Below are positions 16,877 to 25,687 of a stretch of 61,637 nucleotides of DNA, one piece after another; within the stretch, counting starts at the first letter, position 1; the number at the start of each line of letters is the position of its first letter. The position numbers and the translations under genes are program-made. The notes below the pieces were generated by a model. The model ran no database searches and was not told the origin of the DNA. It saw nothing but the letters and a program-made list of their open reading frames with translations. This DNA is from Pseudomonadota bacterium (GTDB taxonomy: Bacteria > Pseudomonadota > Alphaproteobacteria > Acetobacterales > Acetobacteraceae): positions 1-61,637 of the forward strand of contig JAJZBV010000015.1 in the NCBI GenBank assembly GCA_021851785.1, written 5' to 3'.

Positions 16877-17374
16877 TCAGCGCTGGCTTGCGAATATCAG
16901 CGCCAGCGCCGCATCGGTTTCGGTATCGAGGATATCGTCGAGCGCTGGCAACATGCCCATCTCCTCTTTTGCGATATGCGCGGCTAGCTGGCCGGAAAAA
17001 TCGGCGCCGGTGGCGTGGAACTCTTGCCAGAGCGCGGCGGTGAAGCCGCGCGACTGGCCCTGTCGCGCGAGGGCGGTGAGGGTTTGCGCGAGCGGGCGGA
17101 TTTGCTCGTGCTCCTCGGTCAGCAACGCGACCATCGCCGCCGCTCCGGCGGCGTCGAGGCGCGGGAACAGTTCGGCTTCCTCGAAATCGAAATGAGGGCC
17201 GATCTCCAGCGCGATGGCGTGGTCGCAGTCGCGAAGCAGCGCCGCGACCGCCGGCGTCGCTGCGGCCGGCGCATAGTCCGGGCCATGCCGGCCAAGCAGG
17301 GCTTCGAGCCGCTCGATCAGTGCCAGCGCCGCCATGTGATCGTCGTGGAGCGCTCTCGTGATATGGGTTTGCAT
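16877..17374 (-). CDS. Hemerythrin-like HHE-domain protein
   Basis: A 165-residue helical protein with the hemerythrin iron ligand pattern: His in ALHDDHMAAL, His/Glu in GPHFDFEEAELFPRL, His in TEEHEQIRPL and His/Glu in AAHIAKEEMGMLP. Such proteins bind O2, NO or iron through a di-iron centre. Its ATG at 17374 follows AAGGAGG; longer frames upstream are antisense noise. It begins 41 bp after hcrB ends, as though cotranscribed with the oxygen-sensitive 4-hydroxybenzoyl-CoA reductase, so scavenging or sensing O2 for that enzyme is a sensible inference. Confidence 0.85.
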   Translation of the reverse strand: MQTHITRALHDDHMAALALIERLEALLGRHGPDYAPAAATPAVAALLRDCDHAIALEIGPHFDFEEAELFPRLDAAGAAAMVALLTEEHEQIRPLAQTLTALARQGQSRGFTAALWQEFHATGADFSGQLAAHIAKEEMGMLPALDDILDTETDAALALIFASQR

Positions 17375-17415
17375 GGTTCGCCTCCTTGTCTTTTTGCGCG
17401 CCGTCGCTGGGAATC

Positions 17416-18411
17416 TCAGGCTGCTGTACTGTTTTCCGTCACCATGCCACCGAGCGCGCGGGCCAGACGCTGCGCGAGCGCGCTCGCGACGCGGCGGCGA
17501 TATTGCGCCGCCAACAAAGTCGTCCGCATCGGCGAGACCTGCTTTTGTACCAGTTTTGCCAGCCGATCGAGCCAGGCGGCATCGATGCAAGCGTTTTCCA
17601 AGGCCTCGATGCCGGTGAGCAGGAAGGGGCGCGCGTTGGTGCCGGTGAGCGCGACCCGAAGCCCCGTGACCTTGCCCGCCTCGGCCCGCAGCGCGACGGC
17701 AACGCCGGCGAGCGGAAAATCGATCGCCCCCCGCGTTCGCGCTTTGGCATAGGCCGCCGGCCAGGGATCGGCGGGCAGGTGGATGCGGACCAGGAATTCG
17801 CCGCGCGCAAGACGGAGATGCGCGGCGCCGTCTTCGGCATAGAGATCGGCGAGCGGAACGCGGCGCGGTCCCGCCGCCCCGGCGATCTCGATCTCGGCGT
17901 CATGGATGAGCAGGGCCGGCGCGAGATCGCCGCTGAAGGCGGCGTGGCAGCGTTTTCCGGTCGGCGCGACATGGCAGGTCTCGCCTTGATGTTTGAGACA
18001 GAAATCGTTCGCCTCCCGCCACCAGGCGCTGCGGTTATAGAACAAACATCTCGTATCGAGGCAGAGATTGCCGCCGATTGTGCCCGCCTCGCGATGCGCC
18101 GGGGCGCCGACCGCGCATGCGGCGGCGACGATGGCGGGATAGCGTTGCCGTATCTCCGGGTTCGCCGCGAGATCGGCCAGCGTCACCGCCGCGCCGATCG
18201 CTATCCCGCTTTCTCCCGCGGAGATCTCGCGCAGTTCGGGAATATGGCGGAGATCGATCAGCGTTTCCGGCGTGCCGAGACCATGGCGCAGATTGACCAT
18301 GAGATCGGTGCCGCCGGCAACGAAGCGACTGGCCTGGCAACGCCGGCTGTCATCGATCGCCGCCGCGACCGAGGTGGGGCGAAGGACGTCGAATCTGGGC
18401 ATGATTTCCAT
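17416..18411 (-). CDS. hcrB: 4-hydroxybenzoyl-CoA reductase, beta (FAD, extra 4Fe-4S) subunit
   Basis: A 331-residue FAD-binding subunit of the xanthine oxidase family. FAD loop VAGGTDLMVNL (31-41) and AGTIGGNLCLDTRC are typical. The diagnostic feature is an inserted loop with Cys122, Cys138, Cys146 and Cys155, the ligands of the extra [4Fe-4S] cluster that only 4-hydroxybenzoyl-CoA reductases carry; this lets low-potential electrons remove the phenolic hydroxyl. Together with HcrA and HcrC it converts 4-hydroxybenzoyl-CoA to benzoyl-CoA. The ATG overlaps the hcrA stop by one base. Confidence 0.93.
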   Translation of the reverse strand: MEIMPRFDVLRPTSVAAAIDDSRRCQASRFVAGGTDLMVNLRHGLGTPETLIDLRHIPELREISAGESGIAIGAAVTLADLAANPEIRQRYPAIVAAACAVGAPAHREAGTIGGNLCLDTRCLFYNRSAWWREANDFCLKHQGETCHVAPTGKRCHAAFSGDLAPALLIHDAEIEIAGAAGPRRVPLADLYAEDGAAHLRLARGEFLVRIHLPADPWPAAYAKARTRGAIDFPLAGVAVALRAEAGKVTGLRVALTGTNARPFLLTGIEALENACIDAAWLDRLAKLVQKQVSPMRTTLLAAQYRRRVASALAQRLARALGGMVTENSTAA

Positions 18412-20747
18412 CAGACGGCCTCCTCCAGGGCTTTGGCGAGGCGCCGCGCGCGCTGGCGGTGGGCGAGGGCTTCGAGAATCCGGTCCGGGGTGACCGGGAG
18501 CGTGTCGATCTCGAGGCCGAGCGCATCGGCGATGGCGTTGGTGAGCGCCGGCAGGAAGCCGGCGAGCGCGCCTTCGCTCGCCTCCTTGGCGCCGAACGGA
18601 CCGTTGGGATCGATGCTCTCGACGATGTGCAGCGCGATCGGTGGCGATTCGATGATCGTCGGCACGCGATAGTCGAGGAAGCTGGCATGAACGGCAAGCC
18701 CCTGTTCGTAGCGGGTTTCCTCGCCGATCGCCTGGCCCATGCCCATCCACACCGCGCCCTGGATCTGGCCTTCGACGGCGAGCGGGTTGATCGCGAAGCC
18801 GCAATCCTGCGCGACCCAGACTTTTTCCACCGCAACCATGCCGGTCTCGTGATCGACGGCGACCTCCACCACCTGGGCGGCGTAGCTGAAGCCCATGGTG
18901 GCGCCGACCGCACCGCCTTTATGTTTGCCGCCTTGGAACTCGACCGGGCAGGTGAAACTGCCTTTGGCGGTGATCGCGCCCCCCTCGCGCGCCAGCGCCG
19001 CTTGCGCGACATCCGCGAAGGAAAGGCCGGGACCATCGCCGCCGGCGACGAAAAAGGTCTCGTTCTCGTGCTGGATCGCCGTCTCGGACACGCCGAGCCG
19101 CGCCGCCGCCGCCGCGACGAGATGGGCGAGGAGGGCACGGGCGGCGTCGATGGTCGCGTTGCCGACCATGAAGGTCACACGCGAGGAATAGGAGCCGTTG
19201 TCTTTCGGGGTGAGCATGCTGTCGGCCGTCACCACCCGCACCCGGTCGAGGCGAATGCCGAGCACTTCGGCGGCGGCCTGGGCCATCACCGTGCTCGACC
19301 CTTGCCCGATATCGGCGGCGCCGGTCAGCAGCGTGACGCCGCCGTCGAAATCGAGCCGGAGATGAACGACGGCGTGCGGCTCGCCGGTCCAGTGGATCGG
19401 CTTCGCCGCGCCGCTCACGTAATGCGAGCAGGCCATGCCGAGACCGCGCCCCGTCCCAAGCCGGCCGCGGCGCTCGCGCCAAAGGCTCGCCTGCTCGACC
19501 CAGTCGAGGCATTCCCCGAGGCCATAGCTCTCGATACGCAGGCCGTTCTGGGTTTCGGTCGGGGCAGAGAGGAGATTGGCCCGCCGCACCGCGAACGGAT
19601 CGAGCCCGATCTCGCGCGCCATGCGGTCGAGCAGGGCCTCGAAGGCGAAGCGCATATCGACCGAGCCATGCCCGCGCATCGCCCCACAGGGTGGCAAATT
19701 GGCATAAACCCGGACGCCGTCATAGGCGATCGCCGGAATGTCATAGAGCCCCTGCAGCAGCGCCCCGGCATAGAGGATGGTGATGATCCCGTAGCCGGCA
19801 TAGGCGCCGCCGCGCTGCACCACCTCGGCGGCGCAAGCGGTCAGCCGGCCGGCGCGGGTCATGCCGAGCTTGAGCCGGATTTCGGTCTCCGGCCGGCCGC
19901 GATGGGTGAGGAAGGTTTCTTCCCGCGACAGCCTGAGGCTGACTTTGCCGCCGGCGGCGCGGGCGAGCAGGGCGGCGATGATTTCGAAATTGAGCGTCTC
20001 CACCCGGGCGCCGAACCCGCCGCCGACGAAGGGTTTGACGACGCGGATGCGGCTTGCGTCCATCTCGAGGCAGCGCGCCAGCATCAGATGCACGTAATAG
20101 GGCACCTGGGTCGTACTCCAGATCGTCAGGTGATCGCGGGCGGGATCGTATTCGACTAGGGCGGCGTTCCGCTCCATCTGCGCGTGCGCGACCTCGGCGC
20201 AAGCGTAGACGTGTTCGCGCACCAGATCGGCTTGCGCGAAGCCGGCCTCGACATCGCCGAAGCGATGATGGACGGCACGCTCGATGTTACCTGGCTTATT
20301 GGCGTGCAGCGCGACCGCATCCGGCGCGCGCGCCGCGTCGGCTGTGTAGTAGGCGGGGAGGATGTCGAATTCGCAGCGGATCAGTTTGAGTGCCGCGGCG
20401 GCGGTTTCCGCGTCCACCGCCGCAACCGCCGCCAGCGGCTCGCCGCGATAGCGGACAACGTCGCGTGCCAGCGGGTATTCGTTCATCGCGATCGGCAAAA
20501 CGCCATAGGTGGCCGCGCAATCCGCGCCGGTGATCACGGCGCGCACGCCGGGGAGGGCGCGCGCGGCTGCGGTATCGATGCCGACGATGCGGGCATGGCT
20601 TACGGGGCTGCGCAGGATTCGCCCGACCAGCGCGTCGGCGACGGGCAAATCGGCGGTGTATTTCGCGGCACCCATGACCTTTTCGACGCCATCGATCAGC
20701 GGCGTTGGCTGGCCGACCACATCGCGGGTGTTGCGCATCACGGTCAT
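18411..20747 (-). CDS. hcrA: 4-hydroxybenzoyl-CoA reductase, alpha (molybdopterin) subunit
   Basis: A 778-residue molybdenum hydroxylase large subunit, near the usual size of about 770. Molybdopterin-contact segments include [24 protein letters not shown] and [20 protein letters not shown], and the Mo-region Glu lies near the end in [20 protein letters not shown]. It holds the site where the para-hydroxyl of 4-hydroxybenzoyl-CoA is reductively removed. The start at 20747 is set by the four-base overlap with hcrC. Gene order hcrC-hcrA-hcrB and overlaps show tight coupling. Confidence 0.93.
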   Translation of the reverse strand: MTVMRNTRDVVGQPTPLIDGVEKVMGAAKYTADLPVADALVGRILRSPVSHARIVGIDTAAARALPGVRAVITGADCAATYGVLPIAMNEYPLARDVVRYRGEPLAAVAAVDAETAAAALKLIRCEFDILPAYYTADAARAPDAVALHANKPGNIERAVHHRFGDVEAGFAQADLVREHVYACAEVAHAQMERNAALVEYDPARDHLTIWSTTQVPYYVHLMLARCLEMDASRIRVVKPFVGGGFGARVETLNFEIIAALLARAAGGKVSLRLSREETFLTHRGRPETEIRLKLGMTRAGRLTACAAEVVQRGGAYAGYGIITILYAGALLQGLYDIPAIAYDGVRVYANLPPCGAMRGHGSVDMRFAFEALLDRMAREIGLDPFAVRRANLLSAPTETQNGLRIESYGLGECLDWVEQASLWRERRGRLGTGRGLGMACSHYVSGAAKPIHWTGEPHAVVHLRLDFDGGVTLLTGAADIGQGSSTVMAQAAAEVLGIRLDRVRVVTADSMLTPKDNGSYSSRVTFMVGNATIDAARALLAHLVAAAAARLGVSETAIQHENETFFVAGGDGPGLSFADVAQAALAREGGAITAKGSFTCPVEFQGGKHKGGAVGATMGFSYAAQVVEVAVDHETGMVAVEKVWVAQDCGFAINPLAVEGQIQGAVWMGMGQAIGEETRYEQGLAVHASFLDYRVPTIIESPPIALHIVESIDPNGPFGAKEASEGALAGFLPALTNAIADALGLEIDTLPVTPDRILEALAHRQRARRLAKALEEAV

Positions 20748-21235
20748 GGCGCCCCTCGCGCGGCTTCCTGCACCGCCTCGATGATTTTGACATATCCTGT
20801 GCAGCGGCAGAGATTGCCCGCGAGGGCGGCGCGGATCGCCGTCTCGTCGGGCGCGGGGTCGCGGCGCAGCAGGCCTTCGGCGGCGATGATCATGCCGGGC
20901 GTGCAATAGCCGCACTGGGTGCCGAGGCGTTCATGAAAAGCCCGTTGCAGCCGGCTCATGCGACCATTCTCGGCGAGACCTTCGATGGTCTCGACGTCAT
21001 GGCCGGCGCATTCCTCGGTGCGGGTCAGGCAGGCAAGCCGCGGCCTGCCGTCGATCAGCACGGTGCAGGCGCCACATTCGCCGCCATCGCAGCCCTGTTT
21101 GGTGCCGGTGAGGCCAAGCGCCTCGCGGAGTGTATCGAGGAGCAGCTCCGAATCGGCGACGAGAATTTCCCGCGCCCGGCCATTGAGGCGAAAGGCGCGG
21201 ATGTGCGTCCTGGGTGATGGCCGGTCTCGTTGCAT
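20744..21235 (-). CDS. hcrC: 4-hydroxybenzoyl-CoA reductase, gamma (2Fe-2S) subunit
   Basis: A 163-residue protein with two [2Fe-2S] clusters: plant-type ligands Cys49, Cys54, Cys57 and Cys69 ([13 protein letters not shown]) and second-cluster ligands Cys109, Cys112, Cys144 and Cys146 ([16 protein letters not shown]). It relays electrons between ferredoxin, the HcrB cluster and the Mo site. It is first in the operon, and a perfect FNR-type box is centred about 87 bp upstream of the ATG, placing the operon under oxygen control. Confidence 0.93.
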   Translation of the reverse strand: MQRDRPSPRTHIRAFRLNGRAREILVADSELLLDTLREALGLTGTKQGCDGGECGACTVLIDGRPRLACLTRTEECAGHDVETIEGLAENGRMSRLQRAFHERLGTQCGYCTPGMIIAAEGLLRRDPAPDETAIRAALAGNLCRCTGYVKIIEAVQEAARGAP

Positions 21236-21315
21236 CGCTTTGTTCTCCTCTTTAGCCCCGAAATTCTAAAACTGGTACATCAATGCGTATTTAGCGCGGC
21301 GGCGATGGCGAATGT

Positions 21316-21329
21316 TTGATCGAGATCAA
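21316..21329. promoter_or_regulatory. FNR/AadR-type binding site upstream of hcrCAB
   Basis: TTGATCGAGATCAA, a perfect match to the FNR consensus TTGAT-N4-ATCAA. It lies upstream of hcrC and overlaps the final codons of the benzoate-CoA ligase gene on the same strand. In Rhodopseudomonas palustris the FNR homologue AadR activates aromatic genes without oxygen; the same logic is inferred here. Confidence 0.75.
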
Positions 21330-22972
21330 ACGAATGCGCTTTCACCTGGTGCCGCCGCGATGGTCCCCTCGATGACGGCTCCGGATGCGGCGGGAGGCTC
21401 ATGCTCGCGGAGCTTGAAGCGCTGGATCTTGCCGGTCGCGGTTTTCGGGAGATCGGCGACGAAATGGAACCAGCGCGGATATTTGTAGGGCGCGAGGCGG
21501 GTTTTGCAGTGATGCACCAGTGCCTCCACGATTCCGGCCGGCGGCGGCGCGTCTTGGTTCTTGAGCACGATCCAGGCTTCCGGCTTGATCAGCGAATCCG
21601 CATCCGCGCGGCCGACGATCGCCGCTTCCAGCACCTCTGGATGTTCGATCAGCGCCGCCTCGATCTCGACCGGCGAGCACCAGATGCCGCCCACCTTCAG
21701 CATATCGTCGCTGCGGCCGCTATAGGTGTAGGTGCCGTCTTCATTGGCGCAATAGGTATCGCCGGTGTCGAACCAGCCATCGACCGCGGTCGGCCGTGGA
21801 TTGCGCCAATAGGCCTTGGCGATCGAGAGGCCGCGCACGAGCAATCGTCCCGGCGTGCCCGCCGGCACCTCGCGGCCCTCCTCATCGACGATTTTCAGAT
21901 CATAGCCCGGCACCGCCCGGCCGGTGCTGCCGGGCCGCACGTCGCCCGGGCGGTTGGAGATATACATATGCGTCATCTCGGTCGAACCGATGCCATCGAT
22001 GATTTCGGTGCCGGTCAATTCACGCCAGGCCGCGAACAGATGCGCGGGCAGCGCTTCGCCGGCCGAGACGCAAAAGCGCAATGATGAAAGATCCGGCTTG
22101 AGACGGGCGAACTCGGCGATCTGACGGGCGAATAATGTCGGCACGCCGAAGAAGATGGTCGGGCGGAAGTGCTCGATGGCGGCGAAGGTGGCCTCCGGCG
22201 TTGGCCGCCCGGGCATCAGGATCGCGGTGCCGCCGACCCAGAGCGGAAACGCCATCGCGTTGCTGAGCCCATAGGAAAAAAACAGCTTGGCGGCGGAGAA
22301 GAACACGTCGCCAGCGCGGAGTCCAAGAGTTTCTGTACCGTAATAATAACAAGCGACCGCGAGATCGCGCTGGGCGTGGATCGCGCCCTTCGGCCGGCCG
22401 GTTGAGCCGGAAGAATAGAGCCAGTAGCACTCATCCTCGGGGCCGCGGGCGGCGGGAGCGAGGGTTGCGGACGCCGCCGCCATCAGCGCCGGCAAGGCCT
22501 CGCCATCCCCCCGGGTCGGCAACACCACCGAGATCTGGTGGCGGGCCTGTCGCAGCGCGGGGGCGATCTCGGTCGCGAGTTCCGGCGAATAGGCCAGCGC
22601 ATCGGCGGCAGAATCGTCGATCATCCAGGCGTAATCAGCGGCGCGCAGCAGGGTGTTGACCGGGACCGGCACGATGCCGGCGCGGATCGCGCCCCAAAAC
22701 AGATAGAAAAACGCCGGCTCGTCGAGCACCACCATCAGCAACCGGCCGCCGCGCGGCACCCCGAGCGCGAGAAGCGCATCGCCGGTCCGCGCGACGCGCT
22801 CGGCGAGCGTCGTGTAGGTGATTTCCTCGCTCTCGGTGCGGATGGCGATGGCCGTGCCGCGGCCCTCGGCGAGATGGCGGTCGATGAACGCCGCGGCGAC
22901 GTTGAAGCGCGGCGCAAAATGAATCTGGCTCGCGCCCGGCCCCGGCGTGACAAGAATGCTATGATCTTGCAT
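21326..22972 (-). CDS. bclA: Benzoate-CoA ligase (AMP-forming; may also accept 4-hydroxybenzoate)
   Basis: A 548-residue ANL-superfamily ligase: P-loop YSSGSTGRPKGAIH, GIGSTEMTHMY (adenine/carboxylate region), WFDTGDTY and YSGRSDDMLKVGG, and the catalytic Lys515 in KTATGKIQRFK near the C-terminus. The segment LFFSYGLSNAMAFPLWVGG is typical of benzoate-CoA ligases. It makes benzoyl-CoA from benzoate, ATP and CoA. The ATG at 22972 follows AAAGGAGAG; upstream codons of the open frame are non-coding. Lys515 matches the site where acetylation silences BadA in Rhodopseudomonas, and a GNAT gene is divergent from it. Confidence 0.9.
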   Translation of the reverse strand: MQDHSILVTPGPGASQIHFAPRFNVAAAFIDRHLAEGRGTAIAIRTESEEITYTTLAERVARTGDALLALGVPRGGRLLMVVLDEPAFFYLFWGAIRAGIVPVPVNTLLRAADYAWMIDDSAADALAYSPELATEIAPALRQARHQISVVLPTRGDGEALPALMAAASATLAPAARGPEDECYWLYSSGSTGRPKGAIHAQRDLAVACYYYGTETLGLRAGDVFFSAAKLFFSYGLSNAMAFPLWVGGTAILMPGRPTPEATFAAIEHFRPTIFFGVPTLFARQIAEFARLKPDLSSLRFCVSAGEALPAHLFAAWRELTGTEIIDGIGSTEMTHMYISNRPGDVRPGSTGRAVPGYDLKIVDEEGREVPAGTPGRLLVRGLSIAKAYWRNPRPTAVDGWFDTGDTYCANEDGTYTYSGRSDDMLKVGGIWCSPVEIEAALIEHPEVLEAAIVGRADADSLIKPEAWIVLKNQDAPPPAGIVEALVHHCKTRLAPYKYPRWFHFVADLPKTATGKIQRFKLREHEPPAASGAVIEGTIAAAPGESAFV

Positions 22973-23051
22973 CTTTCTCTCCTTTGTTGGCGAGGCTCTC
23001 CGGCGCCGCCGCTCGACGCGCCGGCTTGGCGCGGTGGCAAAATCGTGCTTC

Positions 23052-23073
23052 AATGCCGCAATTGGCTGGCATT
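23052..23073. promoter_or_regulatory. Candidate operator in the bclA/GNAT divergent promoter
   Basis: AATGCC, ten bases, GGCATT: perfect 6-bp inverted arms in the 168-bp space between the divergent bclA and badL-like genes. An Rrf2-family repressor is encoded two genes away and is the obvious candidate to bind here. Supported only by symmetry and location. Confidence 0.4.
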
Positions 23074-23140
23074 ACGATAGCGATCTCATCTTGCGGCCGC
23101 GCGGCATGGCGCCGTCCCGCCAGCGATCCCGGGAGTTGAC

Positions 23141-23623
23141 ATGGCACGACGGAGCACGACGCCGACGCCGCAGGAGTCCGACGAGGATCTGATCATCCGC
23201 TCGGCAACGCTCGCGGATGTCGCCGGGGTGATCGCGCTCGATGAGGAAGTGACGGGCCTCCTCAAGCCGCAGTACTGGCGGGAATTGTTCGAGCACTTCG
23301 GCGCCCGCCGGCGCGACCAGCGGTTTTTCCTGGTCGCGGGCGATCCCGGGCGCATTGATGGTTTCATCATCGGTGAAGTTCGCGCCTGGGAATTCGGCTC
23401 CCCGCCGAGCGGCTGGGTGTTCGCTGTGCAGGTGCGCCCGCGGCTCCGCGTGCGGGGCCTCGGCTCGCGCCTGTTCGCCGCGGTCCGCGCGCGGTTTCGC
23501 GCCGCCGGCGTCGAGCGCGTTCGCACCATGGTCGCGCGCGACAACGCGGTAATCCACGCCTTCTTCCGCAGCCAGGGCATGATGGCCGGCCCGTTCATCG
23601 AATTGGAGATGCGTCTTGACTGA
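23141..23623 (+). CDS. GNAT acetyltransferase, BadL-like
   Basis: A 160-residue single-domain GNAT with acetyl-CoA motif A in VQVRPRLRVRGLGSRLFAAV and a conserved end segment DNAVIHAFFRSQGM. In Rhodopseudomonas palustris badL encodes an acetyltransferase working with the Rrf2 repressor BadM, reportedly by making acetamidobenzoate effectors; I recall this association and cannot verify it here. The gene 39 bp downstream is an Rrf2-family regulator and the divergent gene is a benzoate-CoA ligase, which supports the analogy. Acetylation of the ligase itself is an alternative. Confidence 0.75.
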   Translation: MARRSTTPTPQESDEDLIIRSATLADVAGVIALDEEVTGLLKPQYWRELFEHFGARRRDQRFFLVAGDPGRIDGFIIGEVRAWEFGSPPSGWVFAVQVRPRLRVRGLGSRLFAAVRARFRAAGVERVRTMVARDNAVIHAFFRSQGMMAGPFIELEMRLD

Positions 23624-23662
23624 ACGCCCGTCATTCACGCTTGCACGTCGGGGTGCGCCGGC

Positions 23663-24133
23663 ATGAAACTGCAGAAAGCGACCGCTTTCGCCCTTTATGC
23701 GGTGCTCGAACTCGCCGCCGAGCCGGGGCGTCAGCGCACCGCGGTCGAGATCGCCGATAAATACGGCATCTCCGCCCATCATCTCGCCAAGGTGCTGCGC
23801 GATCTCGGTCGCGCCGGGCTGGTGGACGCGGTGCGCGGCGTCGGAGGCGGCTATCGCTTCGCCGGCAACGCCAAGCGTTTGACCCTGATGGATGTGATTC
23901 GCTTGTTCGAGGAGACCAGCGCCGAGGCCGATGAGCCGGTGCCGCCAGGCGAGGACCAAGACATCGCCGCGGGGCTGCGCTTCGTGCTCGCCGAACTCGA
24001 TGCCCAGATCGGGGCGACCCTGCGCTCGATCAGCCTCTCCACCATGCTGAAACTGGTTGCCCGACGTCCCTGGGAGAGCGTCGCCGAGATCAAGCCGGCG
24101 CGCCGGGCGCAAGCCGCGCGGCGCGCCCGTTGA
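23663..24133 (+). CDS. Rrf2-family transcriptional regulator, BadM-like
   Basis: A 156-residue Rrf2 protein with a winged helix: ATAFALYAVLELAAEPGRQR, AVEIADKYGISAHHLAKVLR and VRGVGGGYRFAGN. It has no cysteine at all, so it cannot hold the Fe-S cluster of IscR or NsrR and must answer a small molecule or partner protein. BadM, the repressor of benzoyl-CoA reductase genes in Rhodopseudomonas palustris, belongs to this family. Position in the aromatic cluster, next to a GNAT gene, supports that role. The gene converges on padD across 34 bp. Confidence 0.8.
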   Translation: MKLQKATAFALYAVLELAAEPGRQRTAVEIADKYGISAHHLAKVLRDLGRAGLVDAVRGVGGGYRFAGNAKRLTLMDVIRLFEETSAEADEPVPPGEDQDIAAGLRFVLAELDAQIGATLRSISLSTMLKLVARRPWESVAEIKPARRAQAARRAR

Positions 24134-24167
24134 GGCGCCCGCAATCCTTGCCTTTTTGCCGTACGGG

Positions 24168-25037
24168 TTAGTGCGCATGGCTTTTCTTGCTGCCCCGTAT
24201 CGGCACCACCGGGAGCGAGATCGCGCGGGTGAAGGCGGCGCGGGTGATCAACAACATCTTCATCCCCCAGCCGCCGAGCACCACAAGCATACAGCCGACG
24301 ATGACGAAAGCGGTGGAGATCATCAGACCAGGCACCGCTACAGCCGAGAGCCGCATGACCAAGGCGGCGGCGATCAGGCCGAGCCCCGCCCAACGCAACC
24401 CGTCGAGGCGCCGGGCCGAAGGAGCCGCGAACACCGCGAGGATCTTCGCCGCTCCCGCCTCCCGCGCGAGGCCGGTGCGATAGAAGCGCCATGCCGCCTC
24501 CCGCGCCAGCCCGGCGGCCAATGCGAGGCCGAGCCAGACCCCGTCCCGTGGCCCGACGATGAGCGCGAGGGCGCAACCTTCGGCGAGGCCGGCGGCGAGG
24601 ATCAGCGCCACGATCTCCTTCTGTCGCCACGCTGGAATCCCGCGCGCGGCGCGCAGGATGCGGGCTTGGCAATAGAGAAATCCCACCGCCAGCACCGCCG
24701 TGATCAACGCCAGCGCGGGGCTCGAAACCGCCGCCGCGACCACGCCGAGCGGGATCAGCGCGCCGGCGACTATCCCCTCCCGCGTCATCCACGAGGTTCG
24801 CGGATGAAAGAAAACATTGAACGCGCGCCAGGGTTTTCCGATTTCCAGCCAGACCAGCGACAGGCCGGCGGCGATGGCCGCGAGCCCGAGGATGAGGGCC
24901 GCGCGAAACGGCGCGCCGAGCACCGCCGCCAGCGAAGCGGTAACGATCAACCCGCTGCCGGTGCCACCGCCGATGAAATTGCCCGCCGCGCGCAAATCCC
25001 AATAGCGCTGGCGGCGGGAAACCATGCTCTCGCTCAT
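24168..25037 (-). CDS. padD: Phenylacetyl-CoA:acceptor oxidoreductase, membrane subunit
   Basis: A 289-residue integral membrane protein with about eight hydrophobic segments (for example AALILGLAAIAAGLSLVWL and ALALITAVLAVGFLY), of the DmsC type that anchors molybdoenzymes and passes electrons to quinone. It follows padC with a four-base overlap. With PadB and PadC it forms the membrane-bound enzyme that oxidises the alpha carbon of phenylacetyl-CoA to phenylglyoxylate using quinone. Confidence 0.85.
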   Translation of the reverse strand: MSESMVSRRQRYWDLRAAGNFIGGGTGSGLIVTASLAAVLGAPFRAALILGLAAIAAGLSLVWLEIGKPWRAFNVFFHPRTSWMTREGIVAGALIPLGVVAAAVSSPALALITAVLAVGFLYCQARILRAARGIPAWRQKEIVALILAAGLAEGCALALIVGPRDGVWLGLALAAGLAREAAWRFYRTGLAREAGAAKILAVFAAPSARRLDGLRWAGLGLIAAALVMRLSAVAVPGLMISTAFVIVGCMLVVLGGWGMKMLLITRAAFTRAISLPVVPIRGSKKSHAH

Positions 25038-25687
25038 AGCGTCCCCTTGTCCCAGAGGTAGTAAAAGCCGGGCTCGGTGCCTTCGCGCTCATGGAGGCGA
25101 AACCAACGGTTTTCCGCGAGCAGCGTGGCGATCGGCCCGCTCTCATCCTCGATGTCGCCGAAGCTGAGCGCGCCGGAGATGCAGGCATTGACGCAAAGTG
25201 GCGTCGCCTCGGGGTCTTGGCCCGCAACCAGGCCGCGCGCGGTGCCGGCGTCGATGCGGCCGGCGCAGAACGTGCATTTGCTGGCGACCCCGACCGCGTT
25301 TTTGTCCAGGCGCGCCGCCTCGGGTTCGGTTGGCGTCTCGCCGAACGCATAGCGCCGCTCCTCGATCAGGCTGCGCGCGTCATAGGGGCAGGCCATGATG
25401 CAATAGCTGCAGCCGATGCAGAGATCGTCATCGATGGTGATGATGCCGTCCGCCCGCTGCTTGGTCGCGGTGGAGGGGCAGACCTCCATGCACGGCGGGT
25501 TGGCGCAATGCTGACAGCCGATCGGGAGAAAGACGCGGCTGACTTCGGGATAGGTGCCGGCCTCCAGATCGAGCACGCGCCGCCATTGCACCCCGGGCGG
25601 CGTTGCGTTGCCTTCCTTGCACGCGGCGGTGCAGGTCTGGCAGCCGACGCAGCGCCGGAGATCGGCGACCATCACATAGCGGGTCAT
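25034..25687 (-). CDS. padC: Phenylacetyl-CoA:acceptor oxidoreductase, iron-sulfur subunit
   Basis: A 217-residue DmsB/NrfC-type ferredoxin protein with cysteine groups for four [4Fe-4S] clusters: CVGCQTCTAACK, CQHCANPPCMEVCP, CIGCSYCIMACPY and CTFCAGRI with a late CVNAC. It links the molybdenum subunit PadB to the membrane subunit PadD. It overlaps both neighbours by four bases. Confidence 0.9.
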   Translation of the reverse strand: MTRYVMVADLRRCVGCQTCTAACKEGNATPPGVQWRRVLDLEAGTYPEVSRVFLPIGCQHCANPPCMEVCPSTATKQRADGIITIDDDLCIGCSYCIMACPYDARSLIEERRYAFGETPTEPEAARLDKNAVGVASKCTFCAGRIDAGTARGLVAGQDPEATPLCVNACISGALSFGDIEDESGPIATLLAENRWFRLHEREGTEPGFYYLWDKGTL

